Source: G965230065 sp965230065 (GTDB lineage: Bacteria > Bacteroidota > Bacteroidia > Cytophagales > Cyclobacteriaceae). From it: a DNA stretch of 64,000 nucleotides. The stretch spans positions 6,386,001 through 6,450,000 of the forward strand of contig OZ245942.1 in NCBI GenBank assembly GCA_965230065.1, written 5' to 3'. The translations under genes were made by a program, and so were the position numbers. This document shows positions 37,701 through 45,096 of the stretch, piece by piece. The notes below the pieces were generated by a model. The model was not told where the DNA came from and ran no database searches. It worked only from the letters and a program-made list of their open reading frames with translations. How positions within the stretch are numbered: the first letter of the stretch is position 1; every line of letters starts with the position of its first letter.

Positions 37701-38998
37701 GTACCTCCAGCCCCGAATGAATTTACGCCCCCAACTGCAGGCGTGCCATTTTCGGGAAGGTTTACCAATTCAATGGGCACTTGCAATTTGTATTGGTCAA
37801 AAGGAATATTAGGATTAGGGTGCAGAAAGTGTAAATTTTTAGGTATTTGCTTATTTTTCAATACCAGGGAAAGTTTTATCAACCCTGCCACACCTGCTGC
37901 TGCCTCCAGGTGGCCGATATTGGTTTTTACCGAACCTACCAAACATTTTTTATTATGTGACCTGTTTTTTCCGATTACATTCCCAAAAGCGTTGGTCTCG
38001 ATAGGATCACCCACCGGAGTGCCTGTGCCATGAGCTTCCAGGTAAGCAACCGAAGCCGGGTCAACACCTGCATCCTCATAGGCTTTTTCCAGCATGCGGG
38101 TTTGCGCATCGAGGCTGGGGACTGTAAAACCATCTTCCGTATGCCCATCCTGGTTTACGTGCGAACCGAGAATGGTGGCATAAATATGGTCCCCATCAGC
38201 TTCGGCCTGAGACAAGCGTTTCAAGAGCACCACCCCACAACCTTCACTTCGCACATAACCATTGGCCCGGCTGTCATATGTTTTACAATATCCATCAGGA
38301 GAAAGAAAATTGCCTTTTGACATCATGATTGACGTTTCGGGACGCAAAATCATGTTTACCCCTCCAGCTACTGCCATATCACTTTCGCCGTTCCAAATAC
38401 TTTGGCAGGCTAAATGAGCGCCAACCAATGATGATGAGCAGGCCGTATCAAGGGTCAAACTCGGGCCTTTCAGGTCATAAACATAAGAAAGGCGGTTGGC
38501 CGCTGAAGTGCGCGAGCTACCCATGGCCACATGCGGACTAATTTGATTTTTTTGTTGGCTTGCCCCCTGCATATCCCAGTAGTCGGCCATAAACACGCCC
38601 ACATACACGGCTGTATTCGATCCTGAGAATTTTTCTAAGGGTATACCGGCATCTTCCAAAGCCTCATATGTTACTTCCAGCAAAAAACGCTGCTGAGGGT
38701 CAATACGGGCTGCTTCGGCAGGAAAAACGCCAAAAAAATCAGCATCAAACTTATCAACCCCATTTAAAAATCCACCTTTCTTTGTTTTTATTTTACCCGC
38801 TTTGTTCGGGTCCGGGTCATAATATTTATGAATGCTCCACCGGTCTTCAGGTACATCGGTAATAGCGTTGGTGCCATTTTGTAATAATTGCCAAAATTGT
38901 TCAGGATTATTAGCATTTCCGGGAAAACGGCAGCCTATGCCAACTATGGCGATGGGCTCTTTTTTTTGGCTGTTACTAACATGATCATTTTGTTGCAT
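31763..38998 (-). CDS. Single-module reducing type I polyketide synthase (KS-AT-DH-ER-KR-ACP-TE)
   Basis: 2411 residues. KS: about 13-440, Cys187 in LDTACSSS, His323 in EAHGTGT, His363 in NIGHLEA. AT: 548-870, Ser641 in GHSIGE; the VPFHSHHM motif is closer to malonyl- than methylmalonyl-type, tentatively. DH: 935-1190, His945 in HKVEGTIVFP and Asp1112 in HPTLLDA. A structural pseudo-KR region covers about 1210-1420. ER: 1460-1758. KR: 1775-1960, TGGASGFG, Tyr1926 in GQANYSSANN. ACP: 2060-2130, Ser2090 in GLDSL. Thioesterase: 2172-2400, Ser2246 in GHSFGG and His2381 in AGDHWF. With a full reducing loop and its own release domain it probably works iteratively to make a saturated or partly reduced acyl chain. 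The ER nucleotide loop reads HDACEPIG where HxxxGGVG is usual, so the last reduction may be lost or altered. The PPTase follows. Confidence 0.93.
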   Translation of the reverse strand: MQQNDHVSNSQKKEPIAIVGIGCRFPGNANNPEQFWQLLQNGTNAITDVPEDRWSIHKYYDPDPNKAGKIKTKKGGFLNGVDKFDADFFGVFPAEAARIDPQQRFLLEVTYEALEDAGIPLEKFSGSNTAVYVGVFMADYWDMQGASQQKNQISPHVAMGSSRTSAANRLSYVYDLKGPSLTLDTACSSSLVGAHLACQSIWNGESDMAVAGGVNMILRPETSIMMSKGNFLSPDGYCKTYDSRANGYVRSEGCGVVLLKRLSQAEADGDHIYATILGSHVNQDGHTEDGFTVPSLDAQTRMLEKAYEDAGVDPASVAYLEAHGTGTPVGDPIETNAFGNVIGKNRSHNKKCLVGSVKTNIGHLEAAAGVAGLIKLSLVLKNKQIPKNLHFLHPNPNIPFDQYKLQVPIELVNLPENGTPAVGGVNSFGAGGTNAHLVLQAYRKPVKNSKNGFDQDKNEEIQLFTLSAKSLKALKANAVNYVNFLRETHYSLADVCYSAATRKSALEHRLAVAAKSTKELMDSLEAFLKDETRPGMVYNKAGKNKHPKVGFIFSGQGPQWYAMGQQLLQSNPVFKDVILKVDTIFSRIAGWSLLEEMNKDEASSRVSETRIAQPAIMAIQVAMTEVWKSWGVHPDGCVGHSIGEVAAAYAAGALTLEQAVEVIYHRSRGQHKATDKGKMLAVGLPLEDVKREIAGLEDRISIAAINGSNMVALSGDHEPLEQVAQNLDKNDVFHRFLRVNVPFHSHHMEPLKEELIASLAHLEPSDAKVPLYSTVTKKQETGKHLLSHYWYSNVREPVYFTDALQAMIDDGFTTFIEVAPHPILTAGAQELLQNNEVKDGLIVPSLRRKEDEAIVSMGSLGILFTHGYPVNWQQFFGLHRQFVKMPHYAWQHESHWFENEKCAEGRLGKGFHPHLIDFKQSVADPNNVIWDVELSKAIHPYIEEHKVEGTIVFPGTGHLEIATAAAKEIYQNHSVCLENIQLASALFLPEEGDAPETRLEFSSQAGDYALYSKTDRSAEEWTKHSWGKIITGDNPQQAKQVDIQEIKNRIIDPLSISDLYLELKEAGLQYGESFRCIRNMWEGNNELLGLLQISKKNKYESEKFHFHPTLLDACLHMIEYAGKWLHDKGKLNVYLPTKVQKYILYQQPGEEVWCHIRVTAISESHIVADYMILTETGELIAEMRGAQFTNISQADEHPHNQLYNGMYAYQWELLAENELDLTPSASEKFVIFSDINAVGKKLAAKVETEGREVVMIVKEDYEGEIKENTHKVNPVDQQNLQQTLADIEADGHIDKIVYLWSLDAEYQPELSVSALEEQQNNLSLHMLNTLRAITENGLEPAFYAITQGVEMLEDDTSVNLNQAAVLGMGRVMMNEFPQINTKLIDVHAEEIPGGAVTLCNIIRADVKANRNIPELAVRESGIYMRKLNAVTEESAHLEGAAMLSTTDTAFYATLPDAKNVEKVTCYRSSSQKPATDEVVIQVCAAGIGVDEFTTATLNNETVIGYECAGTVVAVGEAVKGFKVGDAVIATVAGAMASYVISKAENTWLKPEDINFTEAAGLPLSFITAGYALQYLKNIRKDDIVLIHDACEPIGQACIQLARMAGARVIASANTERKCDFLRSLGVEGVFNTQTNFKDEVMHATSQKGVDIVVNTLEGRGAFQSAQCLNAFGTFIELNRNNKGLFAHAQQNFSYHFVDPRLLLQEREALCSQLFSVVLGLIEEGKLTPIPYAAYALTDLTAALKHAQQKEQAGQVIVEMSNEKMPVLPSKKISFSGNATYLVTGGASGFGLWIAKWLVDKGAKHLALLSRSGCKSEQDWAMVEEMENKGVEVNLMNVDITSANDIETIINIVRDSMPPLKGIIHSAAVLQDATLANMSQERFMRVFNPKVLGAWNLHRATMDCDLDFFLSLSSISSMFGLPGQANYSSANNFLDKLAHYRQTQGLAGASVNLGVLDNYAGMSKEGGNVMNVLANQGWLPLTFQQVMDKIEHILLQKTPQRMAANLDWKSFKDFFTHLHEDTRFKAFIQAVQDNEGKARGNSVIDEVLSASEETRNAILQGKVADALARILGTSGDKIEQDVPISSMGLDSLMLNQLRNWIQQKLEINYPLMKIAKGPSIEELSAYLLEELQKDGSENAAEEADTIGIEKDADIEVLQGKWLVKHKKASHSVKQRVFCIHPVGAGASMFTHFLYNPPAETEVLAFQLPGRENRKDEPHFEQMEVLIPEMAEAIRPYTDKPFIIMGHSFGGIVGFELIKYLRKHMGITPKHLLITGTIAPQLTREWKRRDSISSTAKVSYSVEKILNTLNYIEDVAFLRNIIPVMKKDMPLIMNYRYETEAPFDFPITGFAADKDEVVLINEVASWKEQTHVQFSLEVVAGDHWFLSRNKELVMQRLTEALSRESQMKTMQIV

Positions 38999-39652
38999 TG
39001 GAACTTGTTGGTTAGGTTATCCACTTGAGTTTGATAAGAAAAACTATAAAGCATCAGCTTGATACAGAAAGGCAAGCAAAATATATTATTACATAAGTAT
39101 TTAATTTATAATATTAGAAGTTGTTCAAATTAATTTAAGTAATAAAATACAAGATTAAGAGTAAGTTTTTCTACTTTTTTGTAAATATTACTTAAATATA
39201 ATTCATATTTTTTTCTTCATACTCTAAATTCTAACATAAGTAATAAAATCTTTATTTCAGAAATATTATGAATTATTAATCAGGATTTTACTCATTAATA
39301 AGTCAATAATTATAAAAATAGTACCATGAATAGGGCTATTATACAATTATTCACTATGTAAGAATTTATCAATAATTAGCGTGGGTATTATAATAAAGTG
39401 AAGAATACTGTATTTTATTAGCACCATATTAAATTATCAGCTATAATGTTTACTTTGGTAGGTTTTGTAAACATCTAAAATTCTAAAGAAGCTGAGTATT
39501 AATATGAGAAGAAAAGTTGGTGATACAGATTATTAATTTATAAAAACAACCTTAAATATCTTTTTATTTTAAAAAAAATAAAATAAAAGAATATTATTTC
39601 ATAAAATAAACAATAATATCAAAAAGAAAGCAAAGGGAGTGATTAGAACAAC
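38999..39652. other. Very AT-rich 654-base gap upstream of the polyketide synthase
   Basis: Holds the upstream control region of the synthase and the downstream region of the transglutaminase-like gene. By eye only about a fifth of the bases are G or C. It contains A/T-only stems (for example 39560-39589) but no convincing TTG-N20-TAnnTTTG promoter, tRNA or coding frame. The base composition differs sharply from that of the flanking genes. Confidence 0.5.
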
Positions 39653-40681
39653 TTATTTACCTACGACTTTTTTCATAGCATTCATGTTTTGCTCGCCATT
39701 ACGAATATTTTGTTCTACAACAGATTTTAAACTTGAGGCATTGGGATCATCTGATTTCTTCAGCAACTCTTTAGCAATTCCGAGATAATCGAGGGTACGC
39801 TCTTGTAAGGCAATGGCATCTAAGATCTCTTGTTTAGAGTTCAATTGTCTTTTTACATCTTTTGTGAGGTAATAAGCATAATTCACATAAGCTGTAGCCA
39901 ATACCATTTGATTCTCGGCATTAAAATTATAGGCATTTTTTGCAGATTGCAGTTCTTTTTCAGCAACTGATAACTGTTCGAATTTATCGATTTCATTTTG
40001 ATAATCCATACATTTGTTGGGGTTACCGGCAGCAGCAGCCACGGCTTCATCATCCTTAGCAAAATCACGAATACTGACAGGACAATCCAACAATTGCCAC
40101 ATTGGATCCAGGGGCATGTGTTTGAGAATAAACTTTGCGGGATCGGTTAAAAAATATTCATCGTTGAATTCTTTTACGAACTTCTGCTTTTCGTTGATGC
40201 CGCCCGCGCCCCAGGTAACGTCCAGCAAATGCCATTTCCCATCCAAAAACACTGCATTCCAGGCGTGGTCAGAGTTGGTAAATGTTTTCTTTGGTACGTA
40301 TCCGTAACCTTTGCTGTAACCCGGAATTAACTCGCATTTGATGCCGGCCTCATCACACAAAGCTTTGTACAACCCCGAATAGCCCTGGCATACGGCTTTG
40401 CGCTTTTGCAGCACCTCTTCGGGCGTATACTGTTTAAGTACTCCCCTTAAAAAGGCGTCAACATCATAACTGATATTTTCAGCAATCCATACATAAAAAC
40501 TCCTGGCTTTTTCATAGTCATTTTTGGCGGGTTTTATCAGATATTGAGCAAGGGCTTCTATATTTCGGGTTGCATTAGACGGAGCCTTTCGGGCGTGCTC
40601 ATCAATTGTTTGGTAATCGTATTGAGGAATTCCCCACGCCTGCGGGGCAATGAAAAATATAATTAATAAGAATCGTTTCAT
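39653..40681 (-). CDS. Exported transglutaminase-like (papain-fold) protein
   Basis: 342 residues from ATG at 40681 (a longer start at 40723 would bury the signal peptide). Signal peptide MKRFLLIIFFIAPQAWG. The transglutaminase-core domain is about residues 40-190, with the triad Cys in KRKAVCQGYSGLYKAL, His in NSDHAWNAVFLDGKWH and Asp in LLDVTWG. A helical C-terminal part follows (LSVAEKELQSAKNAY, then repeated Leu/Lys helices). Members of this superfamily are cysteine proteases, amidases or cross-linkers; exported bacterial ones often act on cell-wall peptides or secreted protein. The substrate is not readable. It stands alone between the AT-rich gap and the regulator at 40860. Confidence 0.8.
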   Translation of the reverse strand: MKRFLLIIFFIAPQAWGIPQYDYQTIDEHARKAPSNATRNIEALAQYLIKPAKNDYEKARSFYVWIAENISYDVDAFLRGVLKQYTPEEVLQKRKAVCQGYSGLYKALCDEAGIKCELIPGYSKGYGYVPKKTFTNSDHAWNAVFLDGKWHLLDVTWGAGGINEKQKFVKEFNDEYFLTDPAKFILKHMPLDPMWQLLDCPVSIRDFAKDDEAVAAAAGNPNKCMDYQNEIDKFEQLSVAEKELQSAKNAYNFNAENQMVLATAYVNYAYYLTKDVKRQLNSKQEILDAIALQERTLDYLGIAKELLKKSDDPNASSLKSVVEQNIRNGEQNMNAMKKVVGK

Positions 40682-40859
40682 GGGCTGAAAAGGATAATTT
40701 TTTCTGTAAAAACCTGCTTGCAATTTACCTTTACTGAAATTTCAGGTCTTAAAGTAAATGCATAAAAGACCTCAAATTGGTTTATTTCAGCAATAAATCC
40801 AAAAGAAATTATGGGCTTACCTTACACCGGCGTATCATGACTGTTTTTAGATAAACGCA

Positions 40860-41921
40860 TCAGTTTTTCATTTGCGCAAGTTTGTCATACTGCTGTATGG
40901 TAATTTCCGCTCCCTGGATGCAAATCAACCCTTCTTCTTTAAAATCGGCCAGCGTTCTTATGAGGGTTTCTTTGGCCGTGCCTGCCAGGTTGGCCAGGTC
41001 TTCCCTGGAAACAGCCATGCTGAAATTCTCCTGCTTACTTTCATCCTGATAACGATCTTGCAAGAGTAGTAGTGCCTCGGCAACTCTTTTTCTTACAGAG
41101 TTATACGCCATTTTTAATAGCAATTCTTCTTTTTCCAATACGCTGCTGGAAAGTGCTTTGATGAATTGCCTGGCAATTTTTGGGTTATCATAAATCAACT
41201 CATAAAAATCTTTTTTCGGGATGGCACTTACCTCAGATGCTTCAAGGGCCATGGCTGAAGACTGGTACGGACTTTCCCGGATGAGTTCTACAAAGCCAAA
41301 AAAATCTCCTTCCTTATAAAGGCCGGTAATGTATTCTTTTCCCTCGTTATTTACTTTGTAGGTTTTGACTTTTCCTTGCACTACATAGTACAATACATGC
41401 GGAAGGGTATGCTCGGCATAAATAATGCTTTTCTTCTTAAAAGTTTTTTGTGTTGCCCCTTCCGATATTTTGTGTAAGTCATCCAGGCTGCGGGCTTTTC
41501 GCGAAAGGTTTTTGCCGTGGCCTTCCCTTACTTTACGCTCAGCATATATTTTCTCACTTTTTTTCAGGCGGGTTTCAATGGCATCCAGCAGTTCCATTTC
41601 ATCAAAAGGCTTTACCAGATAATCATCAGCTCCCAGGTTCATGCCCTTCCGGATATCAACCCTTTCTGATTTGGCTGTGAGAAAAATAAATGGAATGTTT
41701 TCAGTAGCAGGATCTTTACTCAGTGCAAACAATACTCCGAATCCATCCAGTTCGGGCATCATGATATCGCATATAATCAGGTCAGGCAGAAGTTCTTTGG
41801 CCTTCCTTACTCCTATTTTCCCGTTTTCAGCCGTATGAACTGAAAAATTAGACAATTCCAGTATTTCAGCGGTGTTTTCCCGAAGGTCTTCGTTATCTTC
41901 TATGAGTAATATGGATTTCAT
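40860..41921 (-). CDS. Response regulator with CRP/FNR-type output (receiver-cNMP-HTH fusion)
   Basis: 353 residues. The receiver domain (1-120) has phospho-acceptor Asp52 in IICDIMMPELDG, LTAKSERVDIRKG and the lysine in DDYLVKPF. A cyclic-nucleotide-binding jelly roll spans about 150-265 (VLYYVVQGKVKTYKVNNEGK, GDFFGFVELI). The CRP-type helix-turn-helix is about 275-345 (SREDLANLAGTAKETLIRTL), keeping the ETxxR of FNR/FixK recognition helices. There is no N-terminal cysteine cluster, so it is not an Fe-S oxygen sensor like FNR. Phosphorylation by the kinase encoded 22 bases upstream should control it. It joins in one chain what rhizobia split into FixJ (receiver) and FixK (CRP-type activator). 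Probable target: the FixK/FNR-like site before hemN. Confidence 0.9.
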   Translation of the reverse strand: MKSILLIEDNEDLRENTAEILELSNFSVHTAENGKIGVRKAKELLPDLIICDIMMPELDGFGVLFALSKDPATENIPFIFLTAKSERVDIRKGMNLGADDYLVKPFDEMELLDAIETRLKKSEKIYAERKVREGHGKNLSRKARSLDDLHKISEGATQKTFKKKSIIYAEHTLPHVLYYVVQGKVKTYKVNNEGKEYITGLYKEGDFFGFVELIRESPYQSSAMALEASEVSAIPKKDFYELIYDNPKIARQFIKALSSSVLEKEELLLKMAYNSVRKRVAEALLLLQDRYQDESKQENFSMAVSREDLANLAGTAKETLIRTLADFKEEGLICIQGAEITIQQYDKLAQMKN

Positions 41922-41943
41922 ACATGTATTTATTTGGCTGATC

Positions 41944-43551
41944 TTAACTGGACAGATGTAAGGGTAACTTTACCATAACCGTTGTACCCACATATTCTTT
42001 ACTCTCACAATGAATGCTTCCCTGAAGCAAATCTATGTGCCGTTTTACAATATGCAGCCCCAAACCGGTTCCCTGTATATTAGTAGCATTTTTTGCCCTG
42101 AAAAAACGCTCAAACAAATGGTTTTGTTCAACTTCAGGAATACCAATTCCCTCATCTTTGACACTAATTTCCACCATATCCCTATCCAAAGATACTGAAA
42201 TTAAAATCAAACTTTTTTCATCAGAGTATTTGATGGCATTCGATAATAAATTCGTCAGTATGGTTTCAAGGGCGGTTTTGTCCAGGGTAACCTGGATATT
42301 GCTTTCAGGATAATGGTCATCTATGGTTTGTCCGGGCTTGGATACCAATCGCATGTTTTCTATCACTCCCTCAACAAAACTTTTTAAATCAAAAACTTCC
42401 GGTTTAATACCTACCCTGCCTTCCTCCAGTTTACTAAGAGAAAGAAAGTCGTCCAAAATATGTTTCAAATGATTGACCGATCCATGAATTCTGTCCAGGT
42501 GCTTTTGTAATTTAGCGGTTTCATTGGCTTGTACATACCGTGACATCAAACCTACCGATGAAAGAATGGTACTCAGCGGTGTTCTAAACTCATGAGAAGC
42601 CATAGATACAAAACGGGATTTGAGTTCGCTCAACTCTTTTTCTTTTTCTAACGCCTTTCTGATTTTTTCAGTTGCTTTTTTGAGTTCAACGGTACGTTGC
42701 TCTACCCTGATTTCCAATTCCTGGTTGAGGTGGCGCAATTCCTCCTCTGCTTTCTTCTGGGCCGAAAGGTCATGAATAATGCCCGTATAAATACGCCGGT
42801 TTCGCAAAAAAATCTCAGAAATACTGAGTTTAAAAGGAAAAACTTCCCCATTTTTTTTCAACCCCAAAACCTCCCTGCCAATGCCAATGATCTTACCCAC
42901 ACCCGTGCGGTGATAGTTTTTCATATACTGGTCATGTTGGCTCTTATCCGGTTCCGGCATTAACATTTTGATGTTTTTGCCAGTGATTTCTTCCTGCTTA
43001 TAACCAAAAAGCTTAGCAGCCGCAGGGTTTACCATCTCGATAATACCTTTTTCATCAATGGAAATGATACCATCTACCGCCAGGTTGATGATAGAATCCA
43101 GCTTATGCTGATTGTCAATCAACTCAAACTCAATTTGACGAAAAGCGGTCGCATCTTGCAAAACACAAGTATACACAACGGTTTTGTCCATCAGTACTTT
43201 ACTTGTACTGAAGGCAAATGGCAAGGGGGTGCCTGTTTTCCCGATACCTTCAATTTCAATGGTTTTTCCAGCGATATAATCAAATTCATAGGTTAAGTCA
43301 GGAAATATGGAAGTGATTGCCGTGCCCGTAAGTTCATCAGGGGCATATCTTAAAAGTTGACAAAAAGCATCATTCACCATTAAGACAAAACCATTTTGGT
43401 CAAAAGCAATGATACCATTGATAGAAGATTTTACTAATCGTTCAAAAAATTGCTGCTCTTCAATGATGGATGACATATTGTTTGTATTACTTCCAAAAGC
43501 TTTCGTTGCTAAATTATCCAATTTGAAGTGCCGCACAAAATCAATTTTCAT
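41944..43551 (-). CDS. Sensor histidine kinase with two PAS domains, the second FixL-like
   Basis: 535 residues from ATG at 43551; the codon overlaps the hemN stop (TGATG), so translation is probably coupled. It is soluble, with no membrane helix. PAS1 is about 30-145; PAS2 about 150-265. PAS2 carries MLMPEPDKSQHDQY and KIIGIGREVLGLKKNGEVFP, which match the FixL heme PAS. His206 aligns with the FixL proximal heme ligand (H200 of B. japonicum FixL) and Arg226 with the distal gating arginine (R220). FixL R206 and H214 become Asn and Lys. Coiled coil 265-310; HisKA with His320 in MASHEFRTPLS; HATPase with N-box NLLSNAIKYSD and G boxes DEGIGIP and GTGLGLHIV. Its partner is the REC-CRP regulator. 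Heme binding is inferred; the motif also occurs in PAS domains not known to bind heme. Confidence 0.88.
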   Translation of the reverse strand: MKIDFVRHFKLDNLATKAFGSNTNNMSSIIEEQQFFERLVKSSINGIIAFDQNGFVLMVNDAFCQLLRYAPDELTGTAITSIFPDLTYEFDYIAGKTIEIEGIGKTGTPLPFAFSTSKVLMDKTVVYTCVLQDATAFRQIEFELIDNQHKLDSIINLAVDGIISIDEKGIIEMVNPAAAKLFGYKQEEITGKNIKMLMPEPDKSQHDQYMKNYHRTGVGKIIGIGREVLGLKKNGEVFPFKLSISEIFLRNRRIYTGIIHDLSAQKKAEEELRHLNQELEIRVEQRTVELKKATEKIRKALEKEKELSELKSRFVSMASHEFRTPLSTILSSVGLMSRYVQANETAKLQKHLDRIHGSVNHLKHILDDFLSLSKLEEGRVGIKPEVFDLKSFVEGVIENMRLVSKPGQTIDDHYPESNIQVTLDKTALETILTNLLSNAIKYSDEKSLILISVSLDRDMVEISVKDEGIGIPEVEQNHLFERFFRAKNATNIQGTGLGLHIVKRHIDLLQGSIHCESKEYVGTTVMVKLPLHLSS

Positions 43552-44912
43552 CAAATAGCCTTACTGAATAAGTTAACAGAGTCGTTTAGGGATTGCTTAA
43601 GCTTTCTGTCAAATACCATGCATATATTGCGAATAAATGGGTGGCCCTGAGCTGTCACTTTTAATCCGTTTTTTGTAAAAGTTATTAACCCTTCGTTTTC
43701 CATTTGTACTAGCTTTTGCTGGATATTTTCATTAAGCAAAGCATCGAGCTGCATGTAAGTAAGCTCCCCTTTACAGGTAATATCCAGCATACATTGGCGA
43801 ACTGCCCGGTCTTCGTGGGTGAGCACATATCCTTTGAACACCGCCGGGCTTTGCGCATCAACTCTTTGGTAATAATCTTCTACCTCCTTTTGGTTTTGAG
43901 CATATGCATATTTTACATCGCTGATGGCCGAAGCCCCTAGCCCGATGAGCATATCAGTAGATGAAGTAGTGTACCCCATAAAATTTCGGTGCAGCGTGCC
44001 CTGTTGATATGCCCTGCACAAAGCATCTTCAGGTTTGGCAAAGTGATCCATCCCAATATCCAAATACCCTAGTTGCGTAAGTTGGATTTTACCCCATTCA
44101 TACAGCGAACGCTTGGTTTCATTATCGGGCAAGTCAGCTTCGGTATACCTTCTTTGGTAAGGTTTGGCCCAGGGCACGTGTGCATAACTGTAAAAGGCAA
44201 TTCTATCTGGCTTTAGTTTGCCTACCTGCCAAATAGTATGTTCTATACTTGCTGGTGTTTGAAATGGAAGCCCGTAGATGAGGTCAAAATTCACCGAAGT
44301 GAAACCAATATCCCGGGCCACTTCCGTTACATATTTTACATTGGCATAAGGTTGCACCCTGTTGATAGCCATCTGCACTTTTAAATCCAAATCCTGCACA
44401 CCGTAACTTACCCGGTTAAACCCCAGGTTGTGAAGTACCTGCAATTGCTCGGCAGTTGTGTTATTCGGATGACCTTCCAGTGCAAATTCATGTCGAGGGG
44501 GCACTACAGCACCTTCCAGCAATTTTTCAATCAGGTATTGCAAATTTTCAGCAGAAAAAAAAGTGGGAGTACCTCCACCTAAATGTAACTCCCGGATGAT
44601 TGGGGCTTCTCCAAAAGTGGCCTTGTACATTTCCCACTCTTGTAGCAAAGCTTTAATGTAGCGTTTCTCTACATCATGGTTTTTCATAATACGGGTATTG
44701 CAGGCACAATAGGTACACAAACTTTCGCAAAACGGAAGATGAACATAAAGGCTAATACCCTGGCTATGGCCGTTTACTTTATAAGACTGCCCTACAAGGT
44801 CAAGCCAATGATAGCTTGCAGGAAAAGGCTCTTCCCAAAAAGGAATCGTGGGATAACTAGTATACCGGGGGGCGGGTACATTGTACTTACGGATCAGTTC
44901 TTCGTATTTCAT
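43551..44912 (-). CDS. hemN: Oxygen-independent coproporphyrinogen III dehydrogenase
   Basis: 453 residues, full length for HemN. A radical SAM enzyme that decarboxylates coproporphyrinogen III to protoporphyrinogen IX when oxygen is absent. It has YTSYPTIPFWEE near the N-terminus and the cluster motif HLPFCESLCTYCACN (CxxxCxxC plus the extra HemN cysteine). Also LHLGGGTPTF, VNFDLIYGLPFQT, and the C-terminal HemN domain with DITCKGELT. Cytoplasmic. First gene of a three-gene operon with the PAS kinase and the REC-CRP regulator; a palindromic FNR/FixK-like site lies 66 bases upstream. Grouping with a putative oxygen-sensing pair fits induction at low oxygen. Confidence 0.95.
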   Translation of the reverse strand: MKYEELIRKYNVPAPRYTSYPTIPFWEEPFPASYHWLDLVGQSYKVNGHSQGISLYVHLPFCESLCTYCACNTRIMKNHDVEKRYIKALLQEWEMYKATFGEAPIIRELHLGGGTPTFFSAENLQYLIEKLLEGAVVPPRHEFALEGHPNNTTAEQLQVLHNLGFNRVSYGVQDLDLKVQMAINRVQPYANVKYVTEVARDIGFTSVNFDLIYGLPFQTPASIEHTIWQVGKLKPDRIAFYSYAHVPWAKPYQRRYTEADLPDNETKRSLYEWGKIQLTQLGYLDIGMDHFAKPEDALCRAYQQGTLHRNFMGYTTSSTDMLIGLGASAISDVKYAYAQNQKEVEDYYQRVDAQSPAVFKGYVLTHEDRAVRQCMLDITCKGELTYMQLDALLNENIQQKLVQMENEGLITFTKNGLKVTAQGHPFIRNICMVFDRKLKQSLNDSVNLFSKAI

Positions 44913-44977
44913 GCATTTTTTCAGGCAAATGTGAATAGTAAACGGTCCACATAAAATGAAAACTGTCAGCTAAAAAG

Positions 44978-44991
44978 ATGACTTTGGTCAA
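44978..44991 (-). promoter_or_regulatory. FNR/FixK-like operator upstream of hemN
   Basis: Read on the minus strand: TTGAC-CAAA-GTCAT, that is TTGA-N6-TCAT, one base from the TTGA-N6-TCAA half-site pair bound by FNR/FixK-class regulators. Ends 66 bases upstream of the hemN ATG. The operon encodes a CRP/FNR-type regulator with a matching recognition helix (ETxxR), so autoregulation is plausible. Confidence 0.5.
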
Positions 44992-45096
44992 CACCAGGGT
45001 ATATTTACTATTTGTAAAATTACTTGAAAAAATACTAAGTAATTATAGGCATATGGTTAAAATTAGCTATCTCTAGCAAATACTTTCACCCACTAA

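Noticed and set aside
38999..39652. tRNA or small RNA gene in the AT-rich gap
   Set aside because: No T-loop consensus (GGTTCGA), no stable GC-containing stem; only A/T stems.
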